Part shown: positions 52,820-61,612 of the stretch, piece after piece
How the letters are laid out: every line of letters begins with the position of its first letter
Numbering within the stretch: position 1 is the stretch's first letter
Assembly (NCBI GenBank): GCA_964599565.1
Contig: CAZRFE010000003.1
Coordinates: 12,614 to 76,613 of the forward strand
From: JAJUFS01 sp964599565
GTDB taxonomy: Bacteria; Pseudomonadota; Gammaproteobacteria; Natronospirales; JAJUFS01
Reading direction: 5' to 3'
Length of the DNA: 64,000 bases
The notes under the pieces: generated by a model
Told to the model about the DNA's origin: nothing
Databases searched by the model: none
What the model saw: the letters and a program-made list of their open reading frames with translations, nothing else
Made by a program: the position numbers and the translations under genes

Positions 52820-53217
52820 ACCACGATCACTTTCAGCCGGAAACGCTTTACGACCTGCTCGGCGGCGATGCCGGCGTGCGCCGGCTGGTGGATCATTTCT
52901 ATGACGTGATGGATCGCGATCCGCAGGCGAACGTCATTCGCCGGATGCATCCGGACGATCTCGCGGACTCCCGCGACAAGCTGTACGAATTCCTCTCCGG
53001 CTGGACGGGCGGGCCTGCGCTTTATCACGAGAAGCGCGGCCATCCGCGTTTGCGCATGCGGCACCTGCCGTTCTCGATCGGCACGCCGGAAGCGGCGCAA
53101 TGGCTTTACTGCATGTCCGTCGCCTGCCGCGAACTGCAGGTTCCGGCTGCGGTCGAGCAGCGCCTGATGCAGGGACTGACGATGACCGCGAACCACCTGG
53201 TCAACCGCGACGCATGA
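52816..53217 (+). CDS. Group II truncated haemoglobin
   Basis: 133-residue 2-on-2 globin. LYDLLGGDAGVRRLVDHFYD start, SGWTGGPALYHEKRGHPRLR holding the proximal histidine region and the group II Trp (GWTGG), then MRHLPFSIGTPEAAQWLYCM. Likely binds O2/NO. Directly after hemL, ATGA overlap. Confidence 0.92.
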   Translation: MNHDHFQPETLYDLLGGDAGVRRLVDHFYDVMDRDPQANVIRRMHPDDLADSRDKLYEFLSGWTGGPALYHEKRGHPRLRMRHLPFSIGTPEAAQWLYCMSVACRELQVPAAVEQRLMQGLTMTANHLVNRDA

Positions 53218-53476
53218 TCGACTGACCTTCTCGCCTCAGACACCCGTAGCATGGAAACGCGCTGCAGCATCCTGAAAGCGCATCTGTCGCACTGCACTCG
53301 CCGCAACAGCATTCTCGCTTTTATGAAGCCCGCGTTTTCCTTCACGCCTGCCGGTATCAAGCGGCGTCGGAAAGAACGGCGGACGAACAGGTACGACGAG
53401 AACCTGTACCGGGAAAATCCCGTGTGCGGAATCACCGGAAATGATCTACGCTTTCCTTCGGTAGGGAGGAACATGC

Positions 53477-53917
53477 ATGAACAATCCGTTCAAATTCCTG
53501 CGCGACGCGGAATGGAAATCGCTGCTTGCCAACTCACAGATCAAGGCGTTTGCGCCTGACGAAGTCATTCTCGAGGAAGGTCACCGCCCTGGCGGCATCA
53601 TCGTCATCCGCTCGGGCGAGGTGAAGGTCTGCCGCGATCACGGCGGCTTCATGATCGAGCTGGCGGAATCGGGACCGGGAGAAATCTACGGCGAGATGTC
53701 GTTCATCGAGGCCGAAGCCGCGAACGCAAGCGTCATCGCAAAGACGGACGTCGAGCTGCTTTACATCACGCATCCGCAGGTGCAGAGCATCATCCGCGAG
53801 AATCCGGGGTTCTTCGGCCGCTTCTTCCAGTCTCTTGCCTACCTCCTTTCACAGCGGCTGCGCGAAACCACCGGACAGGTCACGGTGCAGCGAGCGGACA
53901 CCTGGCAGGACGTGTGA
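53477..53917 (+). CDS. Stand-alone cyclic-nucleotide-binding domain protein
   Basis: 146 residues consisting of one cNMP-binding beta-roll: IKAFAPDEVILEEGHRPGGI, IVIRSGEVKVCRDHGGFMIE, and the phosphate-binding-cassette-like GEIYGEMSFIEAEAANASVI. After a C-helix (FFGRFFQSLAYLLSQRLRET) it stops, lacking the CRP/FNR DNA-binding wing. It may regulate by protein contact. GGGAGGA lies six bases before the ATG. Regions 53218-53476 hold no gene I can support. Confidence 0.82.
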   Translation: MNNPFKFLRDAEWKSLLANSQIKAFAPDEVILEEGHRPGGIIVIRSGEVKVCRDHGGFMIELAESGPGEIYGEMSFIEAEAANASVIAKTDVELLYITHPQVQSIIRENPGFFGRFFQSLAYLLSQRLRETTGQVTVQRADTWQDV

Positions 53918-53937
53918 GACACATCCCGTGCTAGTCT

Positions 53938-53957
53938 GACCGCAGGCAACTGCGGTC
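53938..53957 (+). promoter_or_regulatory. RNA hairpin at the dedA start region
   Basis: GACCGCAG-GCAA-CTGCGGTC, an 8-bp stem with a GNRA-type loop, ending five bases before the ATG. It covers the place where a Shine-Dalgarno should be. A possible translational control element. Confidence 0.5.
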
Positions 53958-53962
53958 GCGTC

Positions 53963-54475
53963 ATGCCGGATTTCTTCACCGACATCACTCACTGGCTTTC
54001 CCAGAACGCCGCGTGGATCGGCGTCGCGCTCGGCGTGGCCGCGTTCGCGGAATCGTTCTTCGTTGTCGGCGTGGTACTGCCCGGCGCACTGGTGCTGTTC
54101 GCGCTCGGCGCACTCGCCGGCGGTCTCGACATGGCGCTGCTGCCGCTGTTGCTGTGGACCGCAGCCGGCGCAAGCGCGGGCGACATCTCAAGCTTCTTCA
54201 TCGGCCGCGAACTTGAACACCTGTTCCACGACCGCACGCCCGGGCGCCGCTGGCAAAAGCATCTCGACCGCACGCACGCGTTTCTCGAAAAGTGGGGAAT
54301 GCTCGCCGTTGTCGTCGGACGTTTCGTCGGTCCGCTGCGCCCGTTCCTGCCGGCCGTCGCCGGTGCGGCCGGCATGAGCCGCCGCGTGTTCATTGCAAGC
54401 GATATCGTCTCGTCGCTCGCATGGGCGCCGTTCTACCTGCTGCCCGGCTATTTTTCCGCAAGCGCGTTTTCCTGA
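53963..54475 (+). CDS. DedA-family membrane protein
   Basis: 170-residue SNARE-associated (DedA) protein with about five helices; DedA proteins flip lipid carriers and keep membrane potential. VLPGALVLFALGALAGGLDM, FIGRELEHLFHDRT and the signature GRFVGPLRPFLPAVAGAAGM are visible; the latter carries the conserved Arg residues. Short member (typical about 200). Confidence 0.88.
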   Translation: MPDFFTDITHWLSQNAAWIGVALGVAAFAESFFVVGVVLPGALVLFALGALAGGLDMALLPLLLWTAAGASAGDISSFFIGRELEHLFHDRTPGRRWQKHLDRTHAFLEKWGMLAVVVGRFVGPLRPFLPAVAGAAGMSRRVFIASDIVSSLAWAPFYLLPGYFSASAFS

Positions 54476-54485
54476 ACGTTCGAAA

Positions 54486-55103
54486 TCACGGCTTTCCCCA
54501 GCGCGGACCGAGCGCGTGCGGCACGCGCAGGTGATCGAGCACGCGCGCGACGACGAAATCGATCATGTCGTCGATGCTTCCCGGCGCATCGTAGAACGCA
54601 GGCACCGGTGGCAGGATGGTGACGCCAAGACGCGCGAGCTTGAGCATGTTCTCGAGATGAATCGCGGAGAAGGGCGTCTCGCGCGGCACGAGCACGAGCG
54701 GGCGATGCTCCTTGATCATCACATCCGCCGCGCGTTCGATCAGCGAACGGCTTGCACCGACGGAAATCGAGGAAAGCGTCGCCATGCTGCACGGGCATAC
54801 GGCCATTGCATCCGGCGGATTCGATCCGCTCGCGCACGACGCCGTCCATTCTTCCGGGCCGTGCGCGCTAAGGAGATGCTTCTGCGTACCGAAACGCTGC
54901 GAGAACCATTCGGCGTATTCGGAGATGCGGCCGGGAAGCTTCCAGTCGGTTTCCGTGCCGATCACGACCTGCGCGGGCTTGGAAATCATCAACTGCACGC
55001 GATGCTCCTGGCGCAGCAGGATTTCCAGCAACCGGAGGCCGTACTGCACGCCGGATGCGCCCGTGATCGCGAGCGCGATGCGGCGCGGCGATGTTTCACT
55101 CAT
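54486..55103 (-). CDS. ubiX: UbiX, flavin prenyltransferase
   Basis: 205-residue enzyme that makes prenyl-FMN for the decarboxylase UbiD in ubiquinone synthesis. ALAITGASGVQYGLRLLEIL; PPDAMAVCPCSMATLSSISV; LIERAADVMIKEHRPLVLVP; RETPFSAIHLENMLKLARLG; PPVPAFYDAPGSIDDMIDF. All are UbiX hallmarks. Start MSETSPRR overlaps the mpl stop by 8 bases. Confidence 0.95.
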   Translation of the reverse strand: MSETSPRRIALAITGASGVQYGLRLLEILLRQEHRVQLMISKPAQVVIGTETDWKLPGRISEYAEWFSQRFGTQKHLLSAHGPEEWTASCASGSNPPDAMAVCPCSMATLSSISVGASRSLIERAADVMIKEHRPLVLVPRETPFSAIHLENMLKLARLGVTILPPVPAFYDAPGSIDDMIDFVVARVLDHLRVPHALGPRWGKP

Positions 55104-56472
55104 TGTCCTGCTCCCGTCGTTCCAGCGCGGCGAGCAGCTTGCCATGCAGGCCGCCGAAACCGCCGTTCGACATGATCACCACCTGGTCGCCGGCACGAAC
55201 GAAATCGCGGATGTCCGCAACAAGCGATTCGATGCTTGTCGCACTCGCACCGCGCGCACCGAGATGCTGCGTGATGTCGTTCACCGGCCAGTCGACATAC
55301 GGCGGCTGGTAGATGAATACATGATCCGCCGGCGCAAAGCTCGCGGCGAGTTCGTCGCGGTGCACGCCCATGCGCATGGTATTCGAGCGCGGTTCGAACA
55401 CCGCAATCAGCCGCCGTTCGCGCGCGCTGTTGCGCGCACCCTCGAGCGTGAGGCGGATCGCTGTCGGGTGATGCGCGAAATCATCGAAGACCTTCACGCC
55501 GCCGATATCGCCGCGAAGTTCCATGCGCCGCTTCACGCCGCGGAATTCCGCGAGCGCATCCACGCCGGTCTTTGCGGGAACGCCCGCGTGCCGCGCAGCC
55601 GCAATGGCGGAAAGTCCGTTCAGCATGTTGTGCGTGCCGTTCAGCGTCCAGCGCACGCGACCGACGATCTCGCGGTTGAAGCTGATCTCGAATTCGCTCG
55701 CGGCATCGTTCAGCGCGTGCGCATTCCATGCGGACTTCCCGTCGCTGCCGAACGTCTCCCGCGCCGTCCAGCAGCCCTGCTCCAGCGTCGATGCAAGATT
55801 CGTGTCCGCGCCGTTGGCAACGATCAGTCCGTTCCCGGGAACCGTGCGCACGAGATGATGGAACTGCCGCTTGATGGCATCGAGGTTCTCGAAGATGTCC
55901 GCGTGATCGAACTCGAGGTTGTTGAGGATCGCGGTGCGCGGCCGGTAGTGCACGAACTTCGAACGCTTGTCGAAGAACGCGGTGTCGTATTCGTCCGCTT
56001 CAAGCACGAAGAACGCGCTGTCGGTAAGGCGCGCGGAAACCTCGAAGTTCCCCGGCACGCCGCCGATGAGAAAGCCGGGATTCAGCCCCGCGTACTCCAG
56101 TATCCAGGCGAGCATGCTGGATGTCGTCGTCTTGCCGTGCGTGCCCGCGACGGCGAGCCGCCATTTTCCCGCGAGCGCGTTTTCCGCGAGCCACTGCGGG
56201 CCGGAAACGTATGCAAGATCGTTGTCGAGCACGTATTCAACGGCAGGATTGCCGCGCGACAGCGCATTGCCGATGACGACGACATCGGGCCGCGGCGAGA
56301 ACTGCGCGGGATCCCAGCCTTCCGTCAGCGGAATGCCGAGACGTTCGAGCTGCGTGGACATCGGCGGGTAGACGTTCGCGTCCGAACCGGTGACGGCATG
56401 GCCCGCAGTCTTCGCGATCGCCGCGATGCCGCCCATGAACGTTCCGCAGATTCCGAGAATGTGTATGTGCAT
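55096..56472 (-). CDS. mpl: Mpl, murein peptide ligase
   Basis: 458-residue Mur ligase that recycles the tripeptide by attaching it to UDP-MurNAc. N-terminal HILGICGTFMGGIAAIAK; ATP-binding AVAGTHGKTTTSSMLAWILE; LEADEYDTAFFDKRSKFVHY; DDFAHHPTAIRLTLEGAR. Length and the NNLEFDHADIF segment fit Mpl better than MurC. Followed by ubiX. Confidence 0.95.
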   Translation of the reverse strand: MHIHILGICGTFMGGIAAIAKTAGHAVTGSDANVYPPMSTQLERLGIPLTEGWDPAQFSPRPDVVVIGNALSRGNPAVEYVLDNDLAYVSGPQWLAENALAGKWRLAVAGTHGKTTTSSMLAWILEYAGLNPGFLIGGVPGNFEVSARLTDSAFFVLEADEYDTAFFDKRSKFVHYRPRTAILNNLEFDHADIFENLDAIKRQFHHLVRTVPGNGLIVANGADTNLASTLEQGCWTARETFGSDGKSAWNAHALNDAASEFEISFNREIVGRVRWTLNGTHNMLNGLSAIAAARHAGVPAKTGVDALAEFRGVKRRMELRGDIGGVKVFDDFAHHPTAIRLTLEGARNSARERRLIAVFEPRSNTMRMGVHRDELAASFAPADHVFIYQPPYVDWPVNDITQHLGARGASATSIESLVADIRDFVRAGDQVVIMSNGGFGGLHGKLLAALERREQDNE

Positions 56473-56483
56473 CGGGGTTCCGT

Positions 56484-56993
56484 TCAGTTCGCGGGGAATG
56501 GCACGAGCTGCTGCTTGATGAGCGATGTCGCAATCACGTACAGCACCGCGATGAGCATGCCCGCACCCATTCGTGCATCAAGCGCATTGCGATACACATG
56601 CGCGAGGAACACAAGTTCCCAGGCAAGAAACGCGAGCATGCTGAGCAGGATGAACAGGTTCTGTATGCCCGCGGCATTCACCAGCAGTACCGGCAGGAGC
56701 GCGAGCCCTATGACCGTTTCGCCGCCGAACAGCGCCGTCGCGGCCTGCAGCCAGCGTTCCCGGCGGCGCGCCAGCGCGAGCACGAATGCAGCCGCCGCCG
56801 CGAGATTGAACGCGGACAGCAAGGCGCGCGCAATGGAGTAGCGCATGTCGCCGGACAGCACATGATTTCCCGCAAGCGATGTGAGCAGGTATGCGAGAAG
56901 CACGAGGCCGAGCAGGAAGCGCGACGCGGGAAAGGCCTGCGGTGGCAGGCGCATCAGCGCGAGATCGAGAAAGCGGCTGAAAAGTGCGAACAT
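56484..56993 (-). CDS. Hypothetical membrane protein
   Basis: About 169 residues from an ATG (MFALFSRFLDLALMRLPPQA); a GTG ten codons earlier is an alternative. Four to five helices (FLLGLVLLAYLLTSLAG, ALLSAFNLAAAAAFVLAL, LFILLSMLAFLAWELVFLAH, MLIAVLYVIATSLIKQQL). It stops 11 bases before mpl. Not recognised. Confidence 0.68.
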   Translation of the reverse strand: MFALFSRFLDLALMRLPPQAFPASRFLLGLVLLAYLLTSLAGNHVLSGDMRYSIARALLSAFNLAAAAAFVLALARRRERWLQAATALFGGETVIGLALLPVLLVNAAGIQNLFILLSMLAFLAWELVFLAHVYRNALDARMGAGMLIAVLYVIATSLIKQQLVPFPAN

Positions 56994-57084
56994 GCTCGGG
57001 CTTGCCGGAGTGCGGTTTGGCACGCATCATACCGCAACCCTTCCGCCCGCTCATCGGCGTTTCATCGCCCGCCAGGGATATTCC

Positions 57085-58269
57085 ATGCCGCAATTCGCTT
57101 TCATAGACACCGCGCCCGCGCTGCGCGCATTCCTCGACGATACGGCGACGGCAAATGTCGTCGCGCTTGATACCGAGTTCATCCGCGAGAAGACCTATTA
57201 TCCGCGGCTGTGCCTGCTGCAGGTCGCGGCCGACGAGCGAATTGCGTGCATCGATCCGCTCGTGCTGCAGGAAGCCGACCTCGCGCCGCTGTGGAACCGT
57301 CTCGCCGGTCCCGGAACGCTCGTGTTGCTGCATGCGGGCAGGCAGGATCTTGAAGTCATCTTCCAGGCTTCAGGCCGGATTCCCGCATCGGTGTTCGATA
57401 CGCAGATCGCCGCCGCACTCTGCGGACACGGCGACCAGGTCGGTTATGCAACGCTCGTACGCGACATTCTCGGCATCGAAGTCGACAAATCCATGACGCG
57501 CGCGGACTGGTCGCGCCGGCCGCTGCCGAATGAAGCGCTGGAATACGCCGCCGACGACGTGCGCTACCTGCACGCGCTCTACACGCATTTCGATACGCGT
57601 CTTGAAGGGCTCGGCCGCCGCGCGTGGCTGCAACCGGAAGTCGCGGCACTCGTTGCGCCATCGCAATACGAACCGGATCCCGCGAACGCATGGCGGCGCA
57701 TCCGCGCAGCCGCAAAGATGAAACCGAAGGAAGTCGCCGTGCTGCGCGCGCTCGCCGAATGGCGCGAACGCGAAGCCATGCGCGTTGACCGTCCGCGCCA
57801 GTGGCTGCTGAAGGACGATGCGCTCGTGTTCATTGCGCAGCGTCCGCCGAAGAACGTCGCCGCGCTCATCGCCGTGCGTGGCGTCGAGGAAGGCTTTGCC
57901 TCGCGTCACGGCGAGACGTTGCTGTCGCTCATCGAAACCGCGCGCCAGGCGCAACCGCCGTCCGACCTGCCGCAGATGCGCGAACGGCTGACGCCCGCGG
58001 AAGAAGCGCAGACCGATCTCCTGATGGCCGCGCTCAAGGCGATCGCGGCGGAGAATGAACTTGCACCGGCGAGCATCTCGAGCCGCAAGGAGATCGAGCG
58101 GCTGGTGCGCGGCGATCGCGACATCGACCTGTTGCGCGGCTGGCGGCTGGCAGCGGCGGGCGCAAGGCTGCTCGATGTGCTCGAAGCCCGCGCGGCGCTG
58201 ATGGCGGCGCACGATGGCGTGCAACTCGTGACGGTGAACGAGAACGAGAAGACAGGCGACGCGCTGTAG
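57085..58269 (+). CDS. rnd: RNase D
   Basis: 394-residue 3'-5' exoribonuclease for tRNA and small RNA 3' ends. DEDD motifs: VVALDTEFIREKTYYP (Exo I), LLHAGRQDLEVIFQ (Exo II), ALEYAADDVRYLHALYTHF (Exo III). HRDC domain from about residue 210 (MKPKEVAVLRALAEWREREA) and a second HRDC-like C-terminus. AGGGATA precedes the ATG. Confidence 0.94.
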   Translation: MPQFAFIDTAPALRAFLDDTATANVVALDTEFIREKTYYPRLCLLQVAADERIACIDPLVLQEADLAPLWNRLAGPGTLVLLHAGRQDLEVIFQASGRIPASVFDTQIAAALCGHGDQVGYATLVRDILGIEVDKSMTRADWSRRPLPNEALEYAADDVRYLHALYTHFDTRLEGLGRRAWLQPEVAALVAPSQYEPDPANAWRRIRAAAKMKPKEVAVLRALAEWREREAMRVDRPRQWLLKDDALVFIAQRPPKNVAALIAVRGVEEGFASRHGETLLSLIETARQAQPPSDLPQMRERLTPAEEAQTDLLMAALKAIAAENELAPASISSRKEIERLVRGDRDIDLLRGWRLAAAGARLLDVLEARAALMAAHDGVQLVTVNENEKTGDAL

Positions 58270-58296
58270 GCGCGTTTCAGCCGCGAAAGGAAAAAC

Positions 58297-58325
58297 AAAA
58301 AAGCCGGAAAATTTCCGGCTTTTTT
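58297..58325. terminator. Bidirectional terminator between rnd and adk
   Basis: A5-GCCGGAAA-AT-TTCCGGC-T6 symmetrical hairpin with T-runs on both strands. It shows that the adk reading frame ends naturally about 30 bases after its stop. Confidence 0.93.
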
Positions 58326-58353
58326 GCATGCTGCTGAAAACCTTCTGCGGTTC

Positions 58354-59520
58354 TCAGCGCTTCTTCCTTCCTGCGGCCTTCTTCTTCTTTGCCGCCGCTT
58401 TCTTCACTGCGGGCTTTTTCTTCACCGCGGTCTTCCTTGCGGCGGGTTTCTTCTTCACCGCCGGTTTCTTCGCAACCTTCTTGCGGCTTGCAGCCTTCTT
58501 CGCCGCGGATTTCTTCGCCACGGACTTCTTCGCCGCAGCCTTCTTCGCGACAGGCTTCCTGCTGCCCGCTGCCTTCTTCGCAACCGGCTTCTTCTTCACG
58601 GCCGTTTTCTTCGCGGTTGCCTTCTTCTTCGAGGCGGCAGGCTTCGCAGCAGTCTTCTTCACCGCGGCTTTCTTCGGCGCGGCCTTGCTGGCTGTCGCTT
58701 TCTTCGGCGCGCTCTTCAGTTCAGCCTTCTTCGCGGCGGGTTTCGCTTCCGCCGCCTTTTCGCCGTTCTTCTTCGCGGCCGTCTTCTTGCCGGCCTGCTC
58801 GCGCAGCTTGGTCGCGGCCTTGTGCACGGCCGCCACGCGCGCGCGCTGCTTCGCCGCGGCCTTCGCCTGTTCGCGAACCGGCTCCAGCAGTTTCACCAGG
58901 CGCGCGAAGATGTCCTCGATGTCGCCCGTGCCCTTCAGCGTGTGCAGCTTGTGCTGGTCGCGGTAGAACTCGATCAGCGGCTTGGTCTGCGCTTCATAGA
59001 CGCGCAGGCGGTTGCCGATCGTTTCCTCGTTGTCGTCGGCGCGATGGTGCAGCGGTCCGCCGCACTTGTCGCACTGGCCATCGATCTTCGGCGGCGCGGT
59101 GTAGACGTTGTACATCTGCCCGCAGACCTCGCAGGTGCGGCGGCCGGCAAGGCGCTGGATGAGGCTGTCGAGATCCACGTCCACGAGGATCGCGGCGTCG
59201 AGCGGCTGGCCGAGGCGCAGCAGCATCTGGTCGAGCGCCTGCGCCTGCGGGATGTTCCGCGGGAATCCGTCCATGATGAAGCCGTTCTTCGCGTCCGGCT
59301 TCTTCAGGCGCTCCTTGATGATGCCGAGCACGATCTCGTCGGAGACGAGCTGCCCGGAATCCATCGCGGCCTTCGCCTTGCGGCCGAGCGTCGTGCCGGC
59401 CGCGAGCGCTTCGCGCAGCAGGTCGCCCGTCGAAATCTGCGGGATGCCGTATTTCTCGACCAGTTTCTTGGCCTGCGTCCCCTTGCCCGAGCCGGGCGCC
59501 CCTAGCAGCACGATTCTCAT
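58354..59520 (-). CDS. adk: Adenylate kinase with a histone H1-like C-terminal tail
   Basis: Converts AMP and ATP to two ADP. The core (residues 1-215) is complete: P-loop LLGAPGSGKGTQAKKL, NMP-site ISTGDLLREAL, FIMDGFPRNIPQAQALD, and a zinc-type LID with Cys130, Cys133, Cys150 and Cys153 (CEVC/CDKC). A normal Adk would stop at about residue 215-220. Here it runs on for about 170 residues of repeats such as KKAAAKKSVAKKSAAKK. In residues 271-388 I count 46 Lys, 37 Ala and 5 Arg, and no acidic, Cys or aromatic residue. The tail ends just before a terminator, so it is the native 3' end. Confidence 0.95.
   Translation of the reverse strand: MRIVLLGAPGSGKGTQAKKLVEKYGIPQISTGDLLREALAAGTTLGRKAKAAMDSGQLVSDEIVLGIIKERLKKPDAKNGFIMDGFPRNIPQAQALDQMLLRLGQPLDAAILVDVDLDSLIQRLAGRRTCEVCGQMYNVYTAPPKIDGQCDKCGGPLHHRADDNEETIGNRLRVYEAQTKPLIEFYRDQHKLHTLKGTGDIEDIFARLVKLLEPVREQAKAAAKQRARVAAVHKAATKLREQAGKKTAAKKNGEKAAEAKPAAKKAELKSAPKKATASKAAPKKAAVKKTAAKPAASKKKATAKKTAVKKKPVAKKAAGSRKPVAKKAAAKKSVAKKSAAKKAASRKKVAKKPAVKKKPAARKTAVKKKPAVKKAAAKKKKAAGRKKR
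58357..58875 (-). repeat. Low-complexity Lys/Ala repeat of the Adk tail
   Basis: Codes for the Lys/Ala-rich tail. Imperfect units read PVAKKAA, SVAKKSAAKK and PAVKKKPA, spelled mostly with AAG and GCG/GCC codons (seen on the plus strand as CTTCTTCGC-like blocks). Such DNA is prone to slippage in replication and to assembly errors. Confidence 0.85.
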
Positions 59521-59630
59521 GTCTTCTCGCTCCGTGGATTTCGCAACGCACCAAGCGCCGGCCGGCAGGTGCGGAAACAGCTGCCCAAATTACCTTCCGC
59601 TGCAATGCAGGTCAATGAAATCCCTTGAAA

Positions 59631-61325
59631 TCAGGGCGTTGATGCGGTGTTGCCGGCATGAACCACGATCGCAGGTTCGCGATTCCGGTAGCGTGCACGG
59701 CAGCTCGCGCGGATGTCGCCGGCCTCGACGAGCAACCAGTGCTGGCGGTGGCGGTAACCCATGTCCGTTGCAGCAGCGGTGTCGAGACACGACCGGGGCA
59801 CCGCGTCGCTCACCAGCAGGAAGCGGTTCTCGCCCGCAAGCAGCCACGCCATGCCGTCTTCCATCTCCGCGTCACGATTCCTGCGGAATCCGAAATGCGT
59901 GACCGGCCGCCCGGCGAACAGCACGTGCTGCTCCTTCCAGTCGACGAGCCCGAGCTGCGCGTCCGGCCCGATGCGCGCGGAAACATCCGCCATGATGGAC
60001 GCCGGCGTGCGTGTCGCGTTCACCAGCGGCCAGGCATAGACGCCGACGATCAGCCACAGCACGAGGAAGTAGCCGCACAGTGCGTACATGCCGCGGCGCG
60101 GACCCGCAACGAGCGCCGCCACCGCTGCGAGCGCGAGCAACCCGAGCAGCGTCCACGGTGCGACCTCGTAGCGCGCGACGAGTGCATCGCCCGCCTCCGG
60201 GCGAAGCACGCGGTAATAAAGGAGTGCGAGCAGCCACAGCGCGGCGATGAGTGCCAGCACCGCGTACGCTGCGCGCTGCAGTCCGCGCCGCTCAAGCAGC
60301 GCGCGCGCATGCGGCGCGGCGATGAGCGCGAGCGCGGGCAGCGCGGGCAGGATGTACACGCCGCGCTTTCCAGGGCTCAGGCTGAAGAACAGCAGCGCGA
60401 GCACGACCCAGCCGAGCAGCACGAGCGTGCGCGCATCGCGACGCCGAAGATCGCGCGCCCACGCCGGCACGAGCCACGGCAGCGCAATCGCGATGGGCAG
60501 CCAGAACACGGGGATGACTTCCGCGAGGTAGTACCAGAACGGTTCCAGGTGATGCCACGCCGAGGCGTAGCGCGCCGCCGTCTGCCGCAAAAGAATGTCA
60601 TCGCGATAGGCGGCGTACGCGGGATCGTTGCTCGCCGCCACGACAAGCAGCATCGGCACAAGCCAGCACGCAATCACCGCGAGCATCGCAAACGGACCGG
60701 CGAGCCACCGCCAGCCGCCCGGCATCGGTTCACGCCAGCCGCGCGCGATGAGCCATGGAATGAACGCGAGCAGCGGCAGGAAACCCACGCCCTTGGTGAT
60801 CACGCCCGCACCCGCTGCTGCAAATCCCGCGACATACCAGCCCCACGCCGGACCAGTGAACAGGTGACGGCAGATGCCATACAGGCCGAGTGTCGTCCAG
60901 AACGCGAGCACGGCGTCGATCTGTCCCGCGCGCGCCTGCAATGCAAACTGCAGCGTCACGAGCAGGATCGCTGCCGCATGAAGTCCGGTGCGCGCATCCC
61001 ACAACCGGCGGCCGAGATCGTGCACCAGCCACAGCGTGCCGAGCCCGGCGAGCAGCGACGGCAGCAGGAACGCAACGCGCAGCGAACCGGTGAGCGTGTA
61101 TGAAACGGCAATCAACCAGAAGAACAGCGGCGGCTTGTCGGCATAAAGCACGCCGGCGACGCGCGGGAACAACCAGTCGCCGGATGCCACCATCTCGCGC
61201 GCGATCAGCGCGTAGCGCGGCTCGTCCGCGGGCCACGGATCGCGCAGGCCGATACCCGCACCGATGACGATCAGCGCAATCACAAGCAGCCAGGCAACGT
61301 CCGGTACGCGATGCCGCAGGGTCAT
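59631..61325 (-). CDS. ArnT-like glycosyltransferase (GT39/GT83, PMT family)
   Basis: 564-residue integral membrane glycosyltransferase with about twelve helices. The DPWPADEPRYALIAREMVAS loop holds the catalytic-type Asp-Glu of ArnT/PMT enzymes; KPPLFFWLIA and RAGQIDAVLAFW are typical. Uses a polyprenyl-phosphate sugar to modify lipid A or another lipid. TGATG overlap with the upstream LAB_N gene. The sugar is unknown. Confidence 0.88.
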   Translation of the reverse strand: MTLRHRVPDVAWLLVIALIVIGAGIGLRDPWPADEPRYALIAREMVASGDWLFPRVAGVLYADKPPLFFWLIAVSYTLTGSLRVAFLLPSLLAGLGTLWLVHDLGRRLWDARTGLHAAAILLVTLQFALQARAGQIDAVLAFWTTLGLYGICRHLFTGPAWGWYVAGFAAAGAGVITKGVGFLPLLAFIPWLIARGWREPMPGGWRWLAGPFAMLAVIACWLVPMLLVVAASNDPAYAAYRDDILLRQTAARYASAWHHLEPFWYYLAEVIPVFWLPIAIALPWLVPAWARDLRRRDARTLVLLGWVVLALLFFSLSPGKRGVYILPALPALALIAAPHARALLERRGLQRAAYAVLALIAALWLLALLYYRVLRPEAGDALVARYEVAPWTLLGLLALAAVAALVAGPRRGMYALCGYFLVLWLIVGVYAWPLVNATRTPASIMADVSARIGPDAQLGLVDWKEQHVLFAGRPVTHFGFRRNRDAEMEDGMAWLLAGENRFLLVSDAVPRSCLDTAAATDMGYRHRQHWLLVEAGDIRASCRARYRNREPAIVVHAGNTASTP

Positions 61326-61612
61326 CAATCCGCATCGCGCGATTGCGCGCGTTCCTTCATCACGAGATGCAGGTTGCGCAGGTAGATGAAAAGCCCGAGC
61401 GACTGCCCGACGATGAACACCGGATCAAGCAGGTGCACCGCATAGATCAGCAGCGTTGCGCCGCCCGCAATGCTGAAGTACCAGAAGGCATCGGGAATGA
61501 CGCTGCGTTTCGCGCGCTCGCTCTGCACCCACTGGATGAGAAAGCGCATCGAGAACAGCGCCTGGCCGAGAAAGCCAAGCGCAAGCCATGCGTAGTCCTG
61601 GCGCTCCACCAT
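61325..61612 (-). CDS. Lipid A biosynthesis N-terminal-like (LAB_N) membrane protein
   Basis: 95 residues, three helices. YAWLALGFLGQALFSMRFLI, QWVQSERAKRSVIPDAFWYF and SIAGGATLLIYAVHLLDPVF match the LAB_N domain. Both neighbours overlap by TGATG, so it is in the middle of a GT2-LAB_N-ArnT-like operon. Possibly a flippase subunit for the lipid-linked sugar. Confidence 0.85.
   Translation of the reverse strand: MVERQDYAWLALGFLGQALFSMRFLIQWVQSERAKRSVIPDAFWYFSIAGGATLLIYAVHLLDPVFIVGQSLGLFIYLRNLHLVMKERAQSRDAD

Noticed and set aside
53251..53559. 102-codon frame before the cyclic-nucleotide domain gene
   Set aside because: Runs into the next gene in a different frame; no Shine-Dalgarno or domain.
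54712..56841. A 709-codon plus-strand frame opposite ubiX and mpl
   Set aside because: Covers parts of three minus-strand genes in antisense and lacks any recognisable domain.
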